Source: Pelotalea chapellei
GTDB lineage: Bacteria > Desulfobacterota > Desulfuromonadia > Geobacterales > Pseudopelobacteraceae
Assembly (NCBI RefSeq): GCF_018531195.1
Contig: NZ_JAHDYS010000005.1
Coordinates: forward strand, 124,001-188,000
DNA: 64,000 bases
Reading direction: 5' to 3'
The position numbers and the translations under genes were made by a program. The first letter of the stretch is position 1. Each line of letters begins with the position of its first letter. The notes beneath the pieces are model-generated. The model saw only the letters and a list, made by a program, of their open reading frames with translations. It was not told the DNA's origin and made no database searches. Positions 42,646 to 52,889 of this stretch are shown piece by piece.

Positions 42646-43827
42646 TTACGACGACATGGTGGAATACTGCTCATCAAACCTGCGAAAATACTCTTCGCGG
42701 CACCAGTTTTCAACATCCACCAGCGCCTGAAACGCTTCTGCAAAATCTTTCTTGCCGATGCTGAAAACACCGTGGCCATACACGATAGCCTGGCCTGTGC
42801 TGCCGATGACAGGTGGAACGTTCTTTGCGATTCCGCCGGCGCCAATTTCTCCTGCTACAACCGGTGTGGCTCCCAGCAGCCTGACCTTGCTGCAATCTTT
42901 CCAGCAGTCTCTGACATGGCACTGTTGCTGTTCTTCGCACTGCATACTCATGATAACGGCGAAACGAGGATGGCCATGCAGTATGGCCCGGCAGCCGGTT
43001 GTTTCAAATATTCGTCGATGGGCCACAAGCTCACTGGAGGCAGTGATACCTACTGTTGAGCTATCTTCAAAGGGAACAGGATCAATGCAGCCAGGCAGTT
43101 CGTCCAAGCTGGAAGCGGTCTGGGATATGTAAATCAGATCTCCGTTGGAATAGGAAATATTGCCGAAGAAGGAGTCAACCAGCCCGCGGTGTACGGTATA
43201 ACTTCCAACCCGTGCCATTTCATGGAGAATTTCGCTTTTTTCCAGCAACGGTCCTTCTCTGAATTCCAGCCCGTTGGCGGAAAGCGGCAGCAGCCATTCA
43301 TTTCGGAAGCGGGAAAAGGCGGATGCTTCGCCAGGCAAGTTGAATCCATTACTTAAAACATCTTGCAGATATTTGACAAAGGTAGCGTGGAAGACAGACG
43401 ACCAGTTGATGTAGGCCTGTTCTACGGTGAGCGCTCCGGTGGCAATGATGCCGATACCTTCGACAACTATCCCTTTGCGGTTGCCAAGCAATCGGGCAAT
43501 GGTGTCAGCCGGTTGTGTGCCAAGGTCACTGGAACGAAGAATCGGGATATCATGCAGGAAGGTCCTGGTTTCGGTGTCCTGGGGAATAATTTCGTGCGTT
43601 TGGGCACACGAACGTTGTACCAGAAAATCTGCAAAAGGAAGGGCAGGGGTGGCAGCAACTAAAGCAAGACAATTGAGCTGGGAAAGGATGTCCGCTGAAA
43701 GCAGTGATAACGTTGATTCACCTGCGCTGATCAGAATATCGTCCTGGGCCGCTAGTGCAATTCTATCAGCTAAAGCGGAACGGTCTGCTTTTAGCTTGTT
43801 ACTATATTTTTCGAGTTGATCGCGCAT
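42646..43827 (-). CDS. Class II aldolase/adducin-fold protein with a duplicated domain
   Basis: 393 aa, twice the usual length. The C-terminal half (about 200-390) is an intact class II aldolase domain: HGHP metal ligands, YGHGVFSIG for the third His, and a Glu-rich helix. The N-terminal half (about 20-175) has the same layout (GIVVEGIGIIATGALTVEQAYINW parallels the C-terminal GQAIVYGHGVFSIGKKDFAEAF) but lacks the His ligands, so it is probably inactive. The substrate is unknown. The start overlaps the M23 stop by one base (TGATG). Confidence 0.8.
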   Translation of the reverse strand: MRDQLEKYSNKLKADRSALADRIALAAQDDILISAGESTLSLLSADILSQLNCLALVAATPALPFADFLVQRSCAQTHEIIPQDTETRTFLHDIPILRSSDLGTQPADTIARLLGNRKGIVVEGIGIIATGALTVEQAYINWSSVFHATFVKYLQDVLSNGFNLPGEASAFSRFRNEWLLPLSANGLEFREGPLLEKSEILHEMARVGSYTVHRGLVDSFFGNISYSNGDLIYISQTASSLDELPGCIDPVPFEDSSTVGITASSELVAHRRIFETTGCRAILHGHPRFAVIMSMQCEEQQQCHVRDCWKDCSKVRLLGATPVVAGEIGAGGIAKNVPPVIGSTGQAIVYGHGVFSIGKKDFAEAFQALVDVENWCREEYFRRFDEQYSTMSS

Positions 43828-44642
43828 CAGGGAGTGGATGATGGAATGTTGGTAAAGAGAACTGAACCATCCGAGAGCGTTTCTTTTCGAAACTGTACCT
43901 TGGACTTGAATGAAGCCAGCTGAAGTTGGGGAAGCTTTTCCCTGCTGCCTGACAGAAATGCCGAGGTGATGTTGGTCCCTCCCTGCCAGGCTTCAAAATG
44001 CAGGTGAGGACCGGTGGATCGACCGGTATTACCGGACAGGGCAAGGACGGTATCACTATCTACTATCTGTCCCGATGAAACCATGAGGCGACTGTTGTGG
44101 CCGTAAAGCGTGATCATACCATTGGAATGTTCAACTATGACGGTATTGCCGTATCCGGATCGTTGGCCGCTGTATACTACCACACCTGGGGCAGCGGGAG
44201 GGACGGGGGTCCCTTCGCGAAGCGCAATGTCTATACCGTTGTGCTGGCGCCATTTTCCATCGATTGGATCAGTGCGCATGCCGACAACGGAAGTTATGGT
44301 GCCGCCAACCGAAGGCAGCCTGGGTACGATTGTGGCGTTGGTATCCTGTGGAGAAAGTGATGCGTTTACTGTTTTGGCGACAATTTCATCAAGTGAAATA
44401 TCTCTTGTTTTTTCCCTTCCAGTGTTTTTCTTTTTTTTACCCTGTTTTGCTATTGAATCTTTGATGATGACTTTTGCCTGTTTGTTCGATGGCGCATCAG
44501 TGAAGGTCTCGACTCCATCTACGGTAACAAAACGGTAAATGTCAGCATAAGAAGGAACGGGGCAGGCGGATGAAATTAAAAACATCATGCTGCCAGCAAC
44601 TATACATGGAGAGAAAACGCGCGAAAGGTTTGAAATGTACAT
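43827..44642 (-). CDS. M23 (LytM) peptidase with DUF4124 domain
   Basis: 271 aa. A signal peptide (about 1-33, cut near SYA-DI) is followed by a DUF4124-type segment (IYRFVTVDGVETFTDAP) and a Lys-rich linker. The LytM domain (about 115-225) has zinc motifs HNGIDIAL (HxxxD) and HLHFE, typical of active murein endopeptidases or of EnvC-like activators with intact sites. The segment after it again contains a DUF4124-like FRKETLSDGSVLFTN repeat. It is translationally coupled to the downstream aldolase-fold gene. Confidence 0.87.
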   Translation of the reverse strand: MYISNLSRVFSPCIVAGSMMFLISSACPVPSYADIYRFVTVDGVETFTDAPSNKQAKVIIKDSIAKQGKKKKNTGREKTRDISLDEIVAKTVNASLSPQDTNATIVPRLPSVGGTITSVVGMRTDPIDGKWRQHNGIDIALREGTPVPPAAPGVVVYSGQRSGYGNTVIVEHSNGMITLYGHNSRLMVSSGQIVDSDTVLALSGNTGRSTGPHLHFEAWQGGTNITSAFLSGSREKLPQLQLASFKSKVQFRKETLSDGSVLFTNIPSSTP

Positions 44643-44757
44643 TGATAACTCATTAGTGCTTGTGGGAACAGAATATTTCTGATAGAGAAATTCAGCTCAA
44701 AGGAATATACAGCAAGCCGATTCCTTATGCAAATCTTGTTACCTTCAGGATCCCGTA

Positions 44758-45471
44758 ATGTTTCAATATTTTGATAAAATTGTACGTACAACACCATATG
44801 ATGACGCATTGATGATTCTGCAGCATATGAAGGGGATGATTGGAAAGAAGTTTTCCTTCCTCAATTATTACAAAGAGATCCCTGTTTCCTATGATGCTAC
44901 GTTGCTAGCTATTGAAAATGAAATGTCTGAATTTGAAGTTCATGAATATCAAGCCAAAGTGGTTAATTTAGAAAAAAGAGCATTGATATATTGTCCCGAA
45001 AAATCACCGTTTTCGGACGACATTCTAGGAGAAGCTTTCTATATCAATGTTAATAGAAAAAAGGTCATTCTCTGCAAATTCAGTTATGCCAAGATCCGTT
45101 CCGACATGAGGCGTTTTGTCAGAGTTGTTCTGGATAAGCCACTTGAAGTTGAGTTGGTGATAGAGGGACACCCAATAGAAGCTTCAGTTCTTGATATTTC
45201 ATTGGGAGGCGCGGCTTTGAAGGTGATTGACGCAGAACTGCTGCTACCGGGTCTGATCGTCACACCTTGCTTAAAGCTGAGTGATCCAGGTTCCGGAAGA
45301 GTAACCGAAGTTGAGCTAAGTGCAAAAGTTGTACGCATAGTAGGTGATTCGGCCCCTTTTACATGCCTGCTTGAATTCCAGCCAGATAAAATTTCCCAAC
45401 AGCAGATCGCTTATTTCATCAATCAACGACAAGTGGAAATCATCAAGGAACTTAAAGAACTAGGGAATTAG
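44758..45471 (+). CDS. PilZ-domain c-di-GMP receptor
   Basis: 237 aa, cytosolic. The N-terminal half (about 1-115) is a YcgR-N-like or unknown beta domain. The C-terminal PilZ domain has the RRFVR motif near 120 and DISLGGAAL near 145, the RxxxR and (D/N)xSxxG residues that bind c-di-GMP. It would act as an effector for cyclases such as the one at 4.4 kb. Divergent from the M23 gene. Confidence 0.83.
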   Translation: MFQYFDKIVRTTPYDDALMILQHMKGMIGKKFSFLNYYKEIPVSYDATLLAIENEMSEFEVHEYQAKVVNLEKRALIYCPEKSPFSDDILGEAFYINVNRKKVILCKFSYAKIRSDMRRFVRVVLDKPLEVELVIEGHPIEASVLDISLGGAALKVIDAELLLPGLIVTPCLKLSDPGSGRVTEVELSAKVVRIVGDSAPFTCLLEFQPDKISQQQIAYFINQRQVEIIKELKELGN

Positions 45472-45589
45472 TAGTTGACTAAATAATGAGCAGTTATTGT
45501 TGTCTCTGCTAAAAAATAAGGCAAACATTTCTTCACATCTCTCTCACAACTTTTTGATGATTACTTAAGTCTTTGTTTCTTAATGTTAA

Positions 45590-46027
<438 letters not shown>

Positions 46028-46048
46028 ATCCCCGAAAGGAGTACTTTA

Positions 46049-47461
46049 ATGACACCGAAGCAAGTAATTGAGTTTGCAAAAGAAAATGGCGCATTGATGG
46101 TTGATTACAAATTCATGGATTTTGTAGGAACATGGCAGCATGTATCTGTTCCCATGACAGAGTTCAGTGAAGATACCTTTGAAGAAGGTCAAGGCTTTGA
46201 TGGCTCTTCCATCCGTGGCTGGCAACCTATTCACGCATCCGACATGATCCTTCTTCCTGATCCCACTACAGCCAAAATGGATCCATTTGTTGCTGTACCG
46301 ACTCTGTCGATCATCTGCGACATTTTCGATCCTATTACCAAGGAAGACTACACACGGGATCCGCGTAATATTGCAAAAAAGGCTGAAATGTACTTGAAGT
46401 CGACCGGGATTGGCGATACTGCTTTTTTTGGACCAGAAGCTGAATTCTTCATATTTGATGATGTTCGCTATGACTCAAGCTCCAATCAGTCTTTTTATGC
46501 TGTAGATTCTTCAGAAGGTGCCTGGAACTCAGGGCGTGAAGAATTCCCGAATCTTGGGTACAAACCACGTCATAAGGAAGGCTACTTCCCTTGTTCACCG
46601 GTTGACTCCCAGAATGACCTGCGCAATGAAATGGTCCTTGAACTTCAGAAAGTCGGCATCCGTGTAGAATGCCAGCATCATGAAGTCGCCACTGGTGGTC
46701 AGGCCGAAATCGATATGCGTTTCTCCTCGCTGGTTGACATGGCTGACCAGCTGCAGTGGTTCAAGTATGTCATCAAAAACGTTGCTTACCGCAATAACAA
46801 AACTGTTACATTCATGCCTAAGCCTCTTTACGGTGATAACGGCTCCGGTATGCATTGTCATATGTCAATCTGGAAAGACGGTTCAAACCTGTTTGCCGGT
46901 GATAAATACGGCGGGCTTTCCCAGATGGCTCTCTGGTACATCGGCGGTATCATTAAGCACGCCAAGGCTCTTTGCGCCATCACCAACCCGACCACCAACT
47001 CTTATAAGCGTTTGGTGCCGGGCTTCGAAGCTCCGGTTAATATGGCTTATTCAAGCCGTAACCGTTCCGCTTCGTTGCGTATCCCGATGATGTCCACCAA
47101 TCCCAAGGCAAAACGCGTTGAATACCGCACACCAGATCCTTCATGCAATGGCTACCTTGCTTTTGCTGCAATGCTGATGGCCGGACTTGACGGAATCGAA
47201 AACAAAATCGATCCCGGTCAACCGCTTGACAAAGACATCTACGGTCTCTCTCCAGAAGAGCTCAAACACATACCTTCTGCTCCGGGCAGCCTTGAGGAAG
47301 CACTTAACGCTCTCAAAGAAGATCATGACTTCTTGTTGAAAGGTGATGTTTTCACACCAGATGTTGTTGAAAAATGGATCGAGTACAAAACAGAGGCAGA
47401 AGTTAACCCCGTTCGCATGCGTCCGGTACCTCTCGAGTTTGAACTGTACTACGATATTTAA
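46049..47461 (+). CDS. glnA: Glutamine synthetase, type I
   Basis: 470 aa dodecameric enzyme that makes glutamine from glutamate, ammonia and ATP. Family motifs [22 protein letters not shown]-like [23 protein letters not shown] and the adenylylation loop [11 protein letters not shown] (Tyr near 397) are all intact, marking a GSI-beta enzyme regulated by adenylylation. It follows glnB by 21 bp under the same sigma-54 promoter. Confidence 0.96.
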   Translation: MTPKQVIEFAKENGALMVDYKFMDFVGTWQHVSVPMTEFSEDTFEEGQGFDGSSIRGWQPIHASDMILLPDPTTAKMDPFVAVPTLSIICDIFDPITKEDYTRDPRNIAKKAEMYLKSTGIGDTAFFGPEAEFFIFDDVRYDSSSNQSFYAVDSSEGAWNSGREEFPNLGYKPRHKEGYFPCSPVDSQNDLRNEMVLELQKVGIRVECQHHEVATGGQAEIDMRFSSLVDMADQLQWFKYVIKNVAYRNNKTVTFMPKPLYGDNGSGMHCHMSIWKDGSNLFAGDKYGGLSQMALWYIGGIIKHAKALCAITNPTTNSYKRLVPGFEAPVNMAYSSRNRSASLRIPMMSTNPKAKRVEYRTPDPSCNGYLAFAAMLMAGLDGIENKIDPGQPLDKDIYGLSPEELKHIPSAPGSLEEALNALKEDHDFLLKGDVFTPDVVEKWIEYKTEAEVNPVRMRPVPLEFELYYDI

Positions 47462-47476
47462 TATTAAACGTACGTA

Positions 47477-47515
47477 ACGCAAAAAGGCGGGGGTGTAACC
47501 TCCGCCTTTTTGCGT
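47477..47515. terminator. Terminator after glnA
   Basis: ACGCAAAAAGGCGG (47477-47490) pairs with CCGCCTTTTTGCGT (47502-47515), a perfect 14-bp stem with an 11-nt loop. It has T-rich arms on both strands, so it can also serve the convergent radical SAM gene. Confidence 0.9.
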
Positions 47516-47538
47516 TTAAAGACAAGAAACTTATGTAA

Positions 47539-48384
47539 TCAATCAAACCACTCTTCTTTTGTAAGGCGGCTCAGGGACCAGTCAAAAAGAGTTTTCTTTG
47601 TGGTGCAATAGCGGCAAAAAGGGACTGAAGAACTCAGGAATTTGAATATATCTCGGGAGGTGAGATTCCCATAAATGGATATGTAATCCCTGTCAGAGGT
47701 ATTTAGTTTATCCTGGAAATGTTCCGAATATATACTGGCCGTTGCTGAAACAGCACATGTATAAAGACGTCCTTTGTCACTGTCCAGGAAGGGGCAGTAG
47801 GACTGATTTCTGCAGGCGTTAAAGGTTTTTTCGATATTAGAATTTCCTTCGCGATTCATGTGATACTTGTGAAATTTGGTCACCAATGGGGATTCATTCA
47901 TTGTTACGCCATACTCAAGTGTCAACTGCCTGATACGAGAAAAATCGAACCCTTTCAGGTATCGAGTTACATCAAGAATTATTTTTGCCGAAGAACAAGA
48001 TTTCCAGAACCCTATATTCATTTTTGAAAGTAGAATCCCATTGGTTGCGAGGTGAATTTCTGCCCTTGGGAAAGCTTTTCGTGTAATGGTCAAAAAGTCG
48101 GATACATTTGGATGCAATAACGGTTCTCCACCCATCAAACGGATTACTCTGACGTTAGAGAATAATTCCTGCATTCGTTCCATGTCTTTTTTAAAAAGAT
48201 TAAGGTCTCTGAAACTCTCGCCACTAAGGGGACTAAAATGCCGGCATGCACTGCAGTTAAGGTTACAATGATTGGTTATGTGGGTCTCCAGATAGGTGAG
48301 TTCATTTTTCAGGCTGTAATAGAAGACTTTTAAGTATAGAAATGTTTTTGATGGCAACAGTAGCTTAAGGAAATTTGCAATCAT
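47539..48384 (-). CDS. Radical SAM/SPASM-like protein
   Basis: 281 aa. The iron-sulfur motif CNLNCSAC (Cx3Cx2C, about 38-45) is followed by the SAM-binding MGGEPLLHP and ATNGILL. The C-terminal part has several further Cys (CRNQSYCPF, YTCAVSA, CRYC) that resemble the auxiliary clusters of SPASM proteins. Such enzymes often modify peptides or sugars in glycan loci. The gene stands alone between glnA and the M50 gene and looks AT-richer than its neighbours. A strong AAGGAGG site precedes the ATG. Confidence 0.75.
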   Translation of the reverse strand: MIANFLKLLLPSKTFLYLKVFYYSLKNELTYLETHITNHCNLNCSACRHFSPLSGESFRDLNLFKKDMERMQELFSNVRVIRLMGGEPLLHPNVSDFLTITRKAFPRAEIHLATNGILLSKMNIGFWKSCSSAKIILDVTRYLKGFDFSRIRQLTLEYGVTMNESPLVTKFHKYHMNREGNSNIEKTFNACRNQSYCPFLDSDKGRLYTCAVSATASIYSEHFQDKLNTSDRDYISIYGNLTSRDIFKFLSSSVPFCRYCTTKKTLFDWSLSRLTKEEWFD

Positions 48385-48562
48385 CGTACTTCAGCCTCCT
48401 TCTTAACAGTCAGATGACTCAAGGCAGCTGCAAGTACCTTTCCAAATTAAAAACTATTATTTTTAAAGAAAAGATTCCCAGAGGTTCTATTGGAATCGTC
48501 GATATAATTAACAATAAATCAATTTTTCCAACTGAGGGAAAGGAAGTCCACAGGTCGTGCGG

Positions 48563-48591
48563 TTGACTTTGGAATTTCACTCTGTTAGTTT
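48563..48591 (+). promoter_or_regulatory. Candidate promoter of the M50 protease gene
   Basis: TTGACT at 48563-48568 is followed after 17 bp by TAGTTT at 48586-48591. The -35 is good and the -10 is weak. Its place 32 bp before the ATG at 48623 supports that start over an upstream in-frame GTG at 48557. Confidence 0.4.
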
Positions 48592-48622
48592 TACTGATTT
48601 TATCCCTCTGAAAAGGATATCC

Positions 48623-49303
48623 ATGGAAAATTTCTTCTTCAAGCTTTCCATCATGCTGGTTCCTGGTCTGCTGGCTATTACCTGCCATGAAGTCTCTCAT
48701 GGGCTGGTTGCCTGGCGTTACGGTGATCCTACTGCCCGCATGCAAGGCAGGCTCACCCTCAATCCCCTAAAACATATTGATATAATTGGTACCTTGATGA
48801 TTTTTTTCATTGGCATCGGATGGGCAAAACCGGTACCGGTCGTCTATGAGAATCTGCGTAATCCCAAGAAGGACATGATCTGGGTCGCAGCTGCTGGACC
48901 AATTACCAATATCCTGCTGGCAATTCTATCGGCGCTTGCCCTGAGAGGGATGGTGGCTTTAGGCAATTTGACTACAACAGCCTTGCCGTTTGGAATGATT
49001 GCCGAGCCGCTGGTGCTGATGCTTGCATTCTCGGTCTACATCAATCTCTTGCTTGCCATCTTCAATATGATTCCGGTCCCTCCACTGGATGGCGGACGGG
49101 TGCTGGTGGGTCTATTGCCCTACCGTCAGGCGGCTGCATGGTCGCGTATTGAGCCCTACGGCATGATAATCATTATTTTGCTGGTATTTTTCACCAACGT
49201 CTTTTCCTATGTAATTTCCCCGTTTCTTCAGGTGAGTGTAAATCTCCTTGCAGGGCCACAGAGCGGTCTCGTGCTTGGGGTAACACATATGATGATGCGT
49301 TGA
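48623..49303 (+). CDS. Site-2 protease family (M50) membrane metalloprotease
   Basis: 226 aa with about six membrane helices. Zinc motif HEVSH (near 22) and the second motif PPLDGGRVLVGLLP with its Asp ligand are intact, which marks the short M50/FtsRO-type rhomboid-like intramembrane proteases. The PDZ domain of RseP is absent, as in this subgroup. Start ATG at 48623 with AAAAGGA upstream. The substrate is unknown. Confidence 0.85.
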   Translation: MENFFFKLSIMLVPGLLAITCHEVSHGLVAWRYGDPTARMQGRLTLNPLKHIDIIGTLMIFFIGIGWAKPVPVVYENLRNPKKDMIWVAAAGPITNILLAILSALALRGMVALGNLTTTALPFGMIAEPLVLMLAFSVYINLLLAIFNMIPVPPLDGGRVLVGLLPYRQAAAWSRIEPYGMIIIILLVFFTNVFSYVISPFLQVSVNLLAGPQSGLVLGVTHMMMR

Positions 49304-49384
49304 ACCTGTTTCTGTTCGTATTTCAAAATGCAGAAACATATTGTGCCTTAAATATTAACTGATGCCATTAAGGAGCATATTCAG

Positions 49385-50365
49385 ATGAAACATCGAGTTG
49401 TCAGCGGAATGAGGCCTACCGGAAAGCTTCACATTGGTCATTATCATGGTGTTCTTGAAAACTGGATTAAAATTCAAGACCAGTTTGATTGTTTTTTCTT
49501 TGTGGCAGATTGGCACTCACTTACCACTGAATATGCCGATACAGCCGCTATCAGAGATAACATTCGCGAGATGGTTCTGGACTGGATTGCATTTGGCTTG
49601 AACCCGGAAAAATCAATCATTTTCCGGCAGAGCCTGGTGCCGCACCATGCAGAGCTCAACCTGATCCTGTCCATGATTACTCCGGTCTCCTGGCTGGAAC
49701 GGAATCCCACCTACAAGGAACTCCAGGACAACATTGAACATCGTGATCTTTCTACATTCGGTTTTTTAGGGTATCCGGTCCTGATGGCAGCCGACATCAT
49801 CCTGTACAAGGGAACCCGAGTACCCGTCGGGCACGACCAGCTTCCACATCTTGAAATCACTCGTGAGATCACCCGGAGGTTCAATCATCTCTATGGAAAT
49901 GTCTTTCCGGAGCCCGAGGCATTCTTGACCCAAACACCCAAACTCCTCGGACTCGATGGTCGCAAGATGAGTAAGTCTTACGGAAACTCCATCTATTTGT
50001 CTGATACAGCTGAGGAAACTTCAAAAAAAGTTCTTTCCATGATGACGGATCCGGCTCGCGTTCGACGAGCAGACCCGGGGGAACCTGATGTGTGCGTAGC
50101 CTTTAATCTGCATCGCATTTATGTCCCTCAAGAAAAGTTGGATGAGATAATTCCGGCTTGTCGCAACGCCACCATTGGCTGTGTCGAGTGCAAGCGCATT
50201 CTTGCTGAATGCATGAATGATCATCTTGCACCCTTCAGAGCCAAACGAGTTGAGTTGAGCTCGAAACCAGAATTTGTGGAGGAACTTCTGCAGGATGGAA
50301 GCAGCAGGGCTTCTTTGATATCCGATGCGGTTATGGCCGAGGCCCGCTCAGCTCTGAAAATCTAA
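49385..50365 (+). CDS. trpS: Tryptophanyl-tRNA synthetase
   Basis: 326 aa class I synthetase, typical length. GMRPTGKLHIGHYHGVL contains the HIGH-type motif and KMSKSYGNSI the KMSKS loop. PVGHDQLPHLEITREI binds Trp and the tRNA acceptor. A good AAGGAG ribosome-binding site lies upstream. A 7-bp hairpin (GTTTCTG 49308-49314, CAGAAAC 49331-49337) in the 81-bp gap may be a weak terminator of the M50 gene. Confidence 0.95.
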   Translation: MKHRVVSGMRPTGKLHIGHYHGVLENWIKIQDQFDCFFFVADWHSLTTEYADTAAIRDNIREMVLDWIAFGLNPEKSIIFRQSLVPHHAELNLILSMITPVSWLERNPTYKELQDNIEHRDLSTFGFLGYPVLMAADIILYKGTRVPVGHDQLPHLEITREITRRFNHLYGNVFPEPEAFLTQTPKLLGLDGRKMSKSYGNSIYLSDTAEETSKKVLSMMTDPARVRRADPGEPDVCVAFNLHRIYVPQEKLDEIIPACRNATIGCVECKRILAECMNDHLAPFRAKRVELSSKPEFVEELLQDGSSRASLISDAVMAEARSALKI

Positions 50366-50390
50366 AGATGTTGATAATCGGCGACATGGA

Positions 50391-51197
50391 ATGAAGCAGG
50401 TGCGAGAAGATAATCCAAGCCTGCTGGATAGCTGCAAGGGCTATTACAATGTACATCTTGATGTATTCGACGGACCTCTGGACCTTCTTCTGCATCTGAT
50501 CAGGAAGAATGAACTTGATGTACGGGATATCCCGATTGCAGTTATTACCCGTCAGTATCTGGATTTCATCAAGTTGATGAAGGACCTGAATCTGGAAGTT
50601 GCCGGAGATTTTCTGCTGATGGCCTCCACGTTGCTGCATATCAAGTCCCGCATGCTGCTGCCGTTGGATGACCAGGAAGAGGGAGAGGTAGAGGAAGCTG
50701 ATCCCAGAGCTGAGCTCATTCGCCGTTTGCTGGAGTACCAGCAGTACAAGGAAGCGGGTCTTGTAATTGGAGCACGGGCGCTTCTGGGGCGCGAAGTTTT
50801 CACTCGTGGTTGTTGTGAGGAACCACTGGCTTCCCGGATGCAGAACGATGATGGTCCGGTTGAGCTGGAGCTTTTTGATCTTGTGGATGCCTTCCGTGCA
50901 CTGCTGGCCCGTGTACCTGCTGAAAGTTTTCATGATGTTGCTGCAGCCGATTCGCTCAGCATTGCCGATTGTATCAATGAAATGCTCTCTCTTCTGCAGG
51001 AGCGGGACCTGATCCATTTCGACGAAATGGTTTCGCTGGAACCGACACGGGAGCGAATTGTTGTAACTTTTCTTGCAATTCTGGAGCTGTGCAGACTTAA
51101 GCTTATTCGCATTTTCCAGAATGAACCGCATGGTGCGATATGGTTTATACCCGCCGTGAGTCGGGATGATTCTAATGATGGCGTGTCGGCGCAGTAG
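50391..51197 (+). CDS. scpA: Segregation and condensation protein A
   Basis: 268 aa kleisin that bridges SMC heads in the condensin complex. The N-terminal YNVHLDVFDGPLDLLLHLIRKNELDVRDIPIA is the ScpA signature. The C-terminal winged helix (FLAILELCRLKLIRIFQ) binds the SMC head. The middle is acidic and flexible. It starts 26 bp after trpS and is followed by scpB. Confidence 0.93.
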   Translation: MKQVREDNPSLLDSCKGYYNVHLDVFDGPLDLLLHLIRKNELDVRDIPIAVITRQYLDFIKLMKDLNLEVAGDFLLMASTLLHIKSRMLLPLDDQEEGEVEEADPRAELIRRLLEYQQYKEAGLVIGARALLGREVFTRGCCEEPLASRMQNDDGPVELELFDLVDAFRALLARVPAESFHDVAAADSLSIADCINEMLSLLQERDLIHFDEMVSLEPTRERIVVTFLAILELCRLKLIRIFQNEPHGAIWFIPAVSRDDSNDGVSAQ

Positions 51198-51217
51198 CGT
51201 TCACCTCATGGATACCA

Positions 51218-51838
51218 ATGTCATTATCCGCTATTGTTGAAAGTATTATCTTTGCAGCGGAAACTCCCCTGTCCCTTGACCGGCTGTGTGACCTGCTGCA
51301 GGAATTTGAGCGCAGTGAGCTAAAGTCCTGCCTCATCGATCTGGCTGCCTTTCATGAGGGACGGGGAGGGGGTTTTCATCTGGTGGAAGTGGCCGGTGGC
51401 TGGCAATTCAGGACTCGATCGGAATTTCAGGACTACATCGTCAGGCATGTCAGGACAAGATCTGCTAAATTTTCCCCTTCAGCTCTTGAAACCCTGGCTA
51501 TCATTGCCTACCGCCAGCCGATAACGCGTGCCGAAGTGGAATATCTCCGCGGAGTTGACTGCGGAGGCGTAATCAAAACCCTGCTGGATAAAAAGCTGAT
51601 CAGGATTTTGGGAAAGAAAGAAATTCCCGGACGGCCACTCATTTATGGCACTTCAAAGGAGTTCCTGGAAACGTTCGGACTAAAGGACTTGAAAGCTTTA
51701 CCAACACTCAAAGAGATTCAGGCCCTTGACGAAACCCCCTTTATGGAACTGCAGGAAGAGTTGCCCCTCGACCAGAATGCCACTCAAAATATAGATACCC
51801 TTTTGCCATTCGATACGGAACATTCTGCCGGAAGCTGA
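51218..51838 (+). CDS. scpB: Segregation and condensation protein B
   Basis: 206 aa, winged-helix partner of ScpA in the SMC complex. SIIFAAETPLSLDRL opens the protein, and LAIIAYRQPITRAEVEYLRGVDCGGVIKTLL with RPLIYGTSKEFLETFGL is the family core. Acidic C-terminal tail. Starts 21 bp after scpA. Confidence 0.93.
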   Translation: MSLSAIVESIIFAAETPLSLDRLCDLLQEFERSELKSCLIDLAAFHEGRGGGFHLVEVAGGWQFRTRSEFQDYIVRHVRTRSAKFSPSALETLAIIAYRQPITRAEVEYLRGVDCGGVIKTLLDKKLIRILGKKEIPGRPLIYGTSKEFLETFGLKDLKALPTLKEIQALDETPFMELQEELPLDQNATQNIDTLLPFDTEHSAGS

Positions 51839-51902
51839 TTCCTTCAGGAGTGTTATAATTTGCTAGGAACATTACAGGCAACCTAGAGCAGGAGGGTATA
51901 CT

Positions 51903-52706
51903 ATGCAGCGCCAACCTGTTGTGGCTGGACAGTTTTATTCAGAAGATAGAATCAAGTTGCATGATGATCTGACCAGACTGATACAACTCACTGATACGCG
52001 CCAAAAAGTAATCGGCATCGTTGCTCCCCATGCCGGCTACATGTATTCAGGTTCCATTGCCGGCCAAATATACGGTAAAGTACATATCCCCGACACTGTT
52101 CTGATAATCGGCCCAAATCACCACGGCCTTGGCGAAACGACAGCACTATTTCCCGATGGAGAATGGTTAACTCCCTTGGGAACAGTTGCTCTCAATTCTC
52201 GCCTGAATTCTCTGATCAACAAACATGCTTCCCATGTCCAGTTTGACAATGTCGCTCACCAATTTGAACATTCCCTTGAAGTACAAGTACCGTTTTTGCA
52301 AGTACTCAAGCCTAATGTAACTATCGCGGCTCTCTGCATCGGTACTGCAAACTTCCCTATCCTCCGTGAGATTGGATCCGGTATCGCCGCAGCAGTGCGT
52401 GAATATGGTCAGGATGTCCTCATTGTAGCCAGTTCTGATATGACGCATTATGAACCTGCTGCCTCTGCTCGCGCCAAAGACAACCTGGCGCTTGATAGAG
52501 TATTGGCCTTTGATCCAGAAGGTTTGCTACGTATCTGCCGCATGGAGCGGATCACCATGTGCGGCGTGGCACCAGTTGCGGTTATGCTGGTGGCTGCCGG
52601 GTTGCTTGGCGCCACGGTTGCTGAAATCACCGCTTATGGCACGAGTGGTGATGTAACCGGAGACAACAGCAAGGTGGTAGCTTATGCTGCGGTGACGATC
52701 CAGTAG
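51903..52706 (+). CDS. MEMO-family protein
   Basis: 267 aa, LigB-like dioxygenase fold. GIVAPHAGYMYSGS, GPNHHGLGE, FEHSLEVQVPFLQ and MCGVAPVAVML carry the His and Cys residues of the MEMO metal site. In bacteria the family (AmmeMemoRadiSam system B) often neighbours an AMMECR1 protein and a radical SAM enzyme, which are not beside it here. The substrate is unknown. GCAGGAGG precedes the ATG. Confidence 0.88.
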   Translation: MQRQPVVAGQFYSEDRIKLHDDLTRLIQLTDTRQKVIGIVAPHAGYMYSGSIAGQIYGKVHIPDTVLIIGPNHHGLGETTALFPDGEWLTPLGTVALNSRLNSLINKHASHVQFDNVAHQFEHSLEVQVPFLQVLKPNVTIAALCIGTANFPILREIGSGIAAAVREYGQDVLIVASSDMTHYEPAASARAKDNLALDRVLAFDPEGLLRICRMERITMCGVAPVAVMLVAAGLLGATVAEITAYGTSGDVTGDNSKVVAYAAVTIQ

Positions 52707-52796
52707 GCACTCCTGATTGCGCTGATTCGCTTCTCCAGCAACGGCTTCAAACAACATTCCGCAAGTAAAACCCCCTTTGACAATCTTCATAATCCA

Positions 52797-52825
52797 TTGA
52801 CAAGACGTCACTAAAAATGTATACA
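52797..52825 (+). promoter_or_regulatory. Sigma-70 promoter of acnB
   Basis: A perfect TTGACA (52797-52802) is followed by a 17-bp spacer and TATACA (52820-52825). The predicted start is near 52832, 58 bp before the acnB ATG. A second TTGACA lies 10 bp upstream (52787-52792) with no matching -10. Confidence 0.7.
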
Positions 52826-52889
52826 GTATGCACTTTACAGCCCAGAAAACATCTGAATGTCACCCCATATTACGAAGGAGGATTAAACA

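Noticed and set aside
48557-48622. Upstream start for the M50 protease
   Set aside because: The segment contains the likely -35 and -10 boxes and no ribosome-binding site; the ATG at 48623 begins the first membrane helix.
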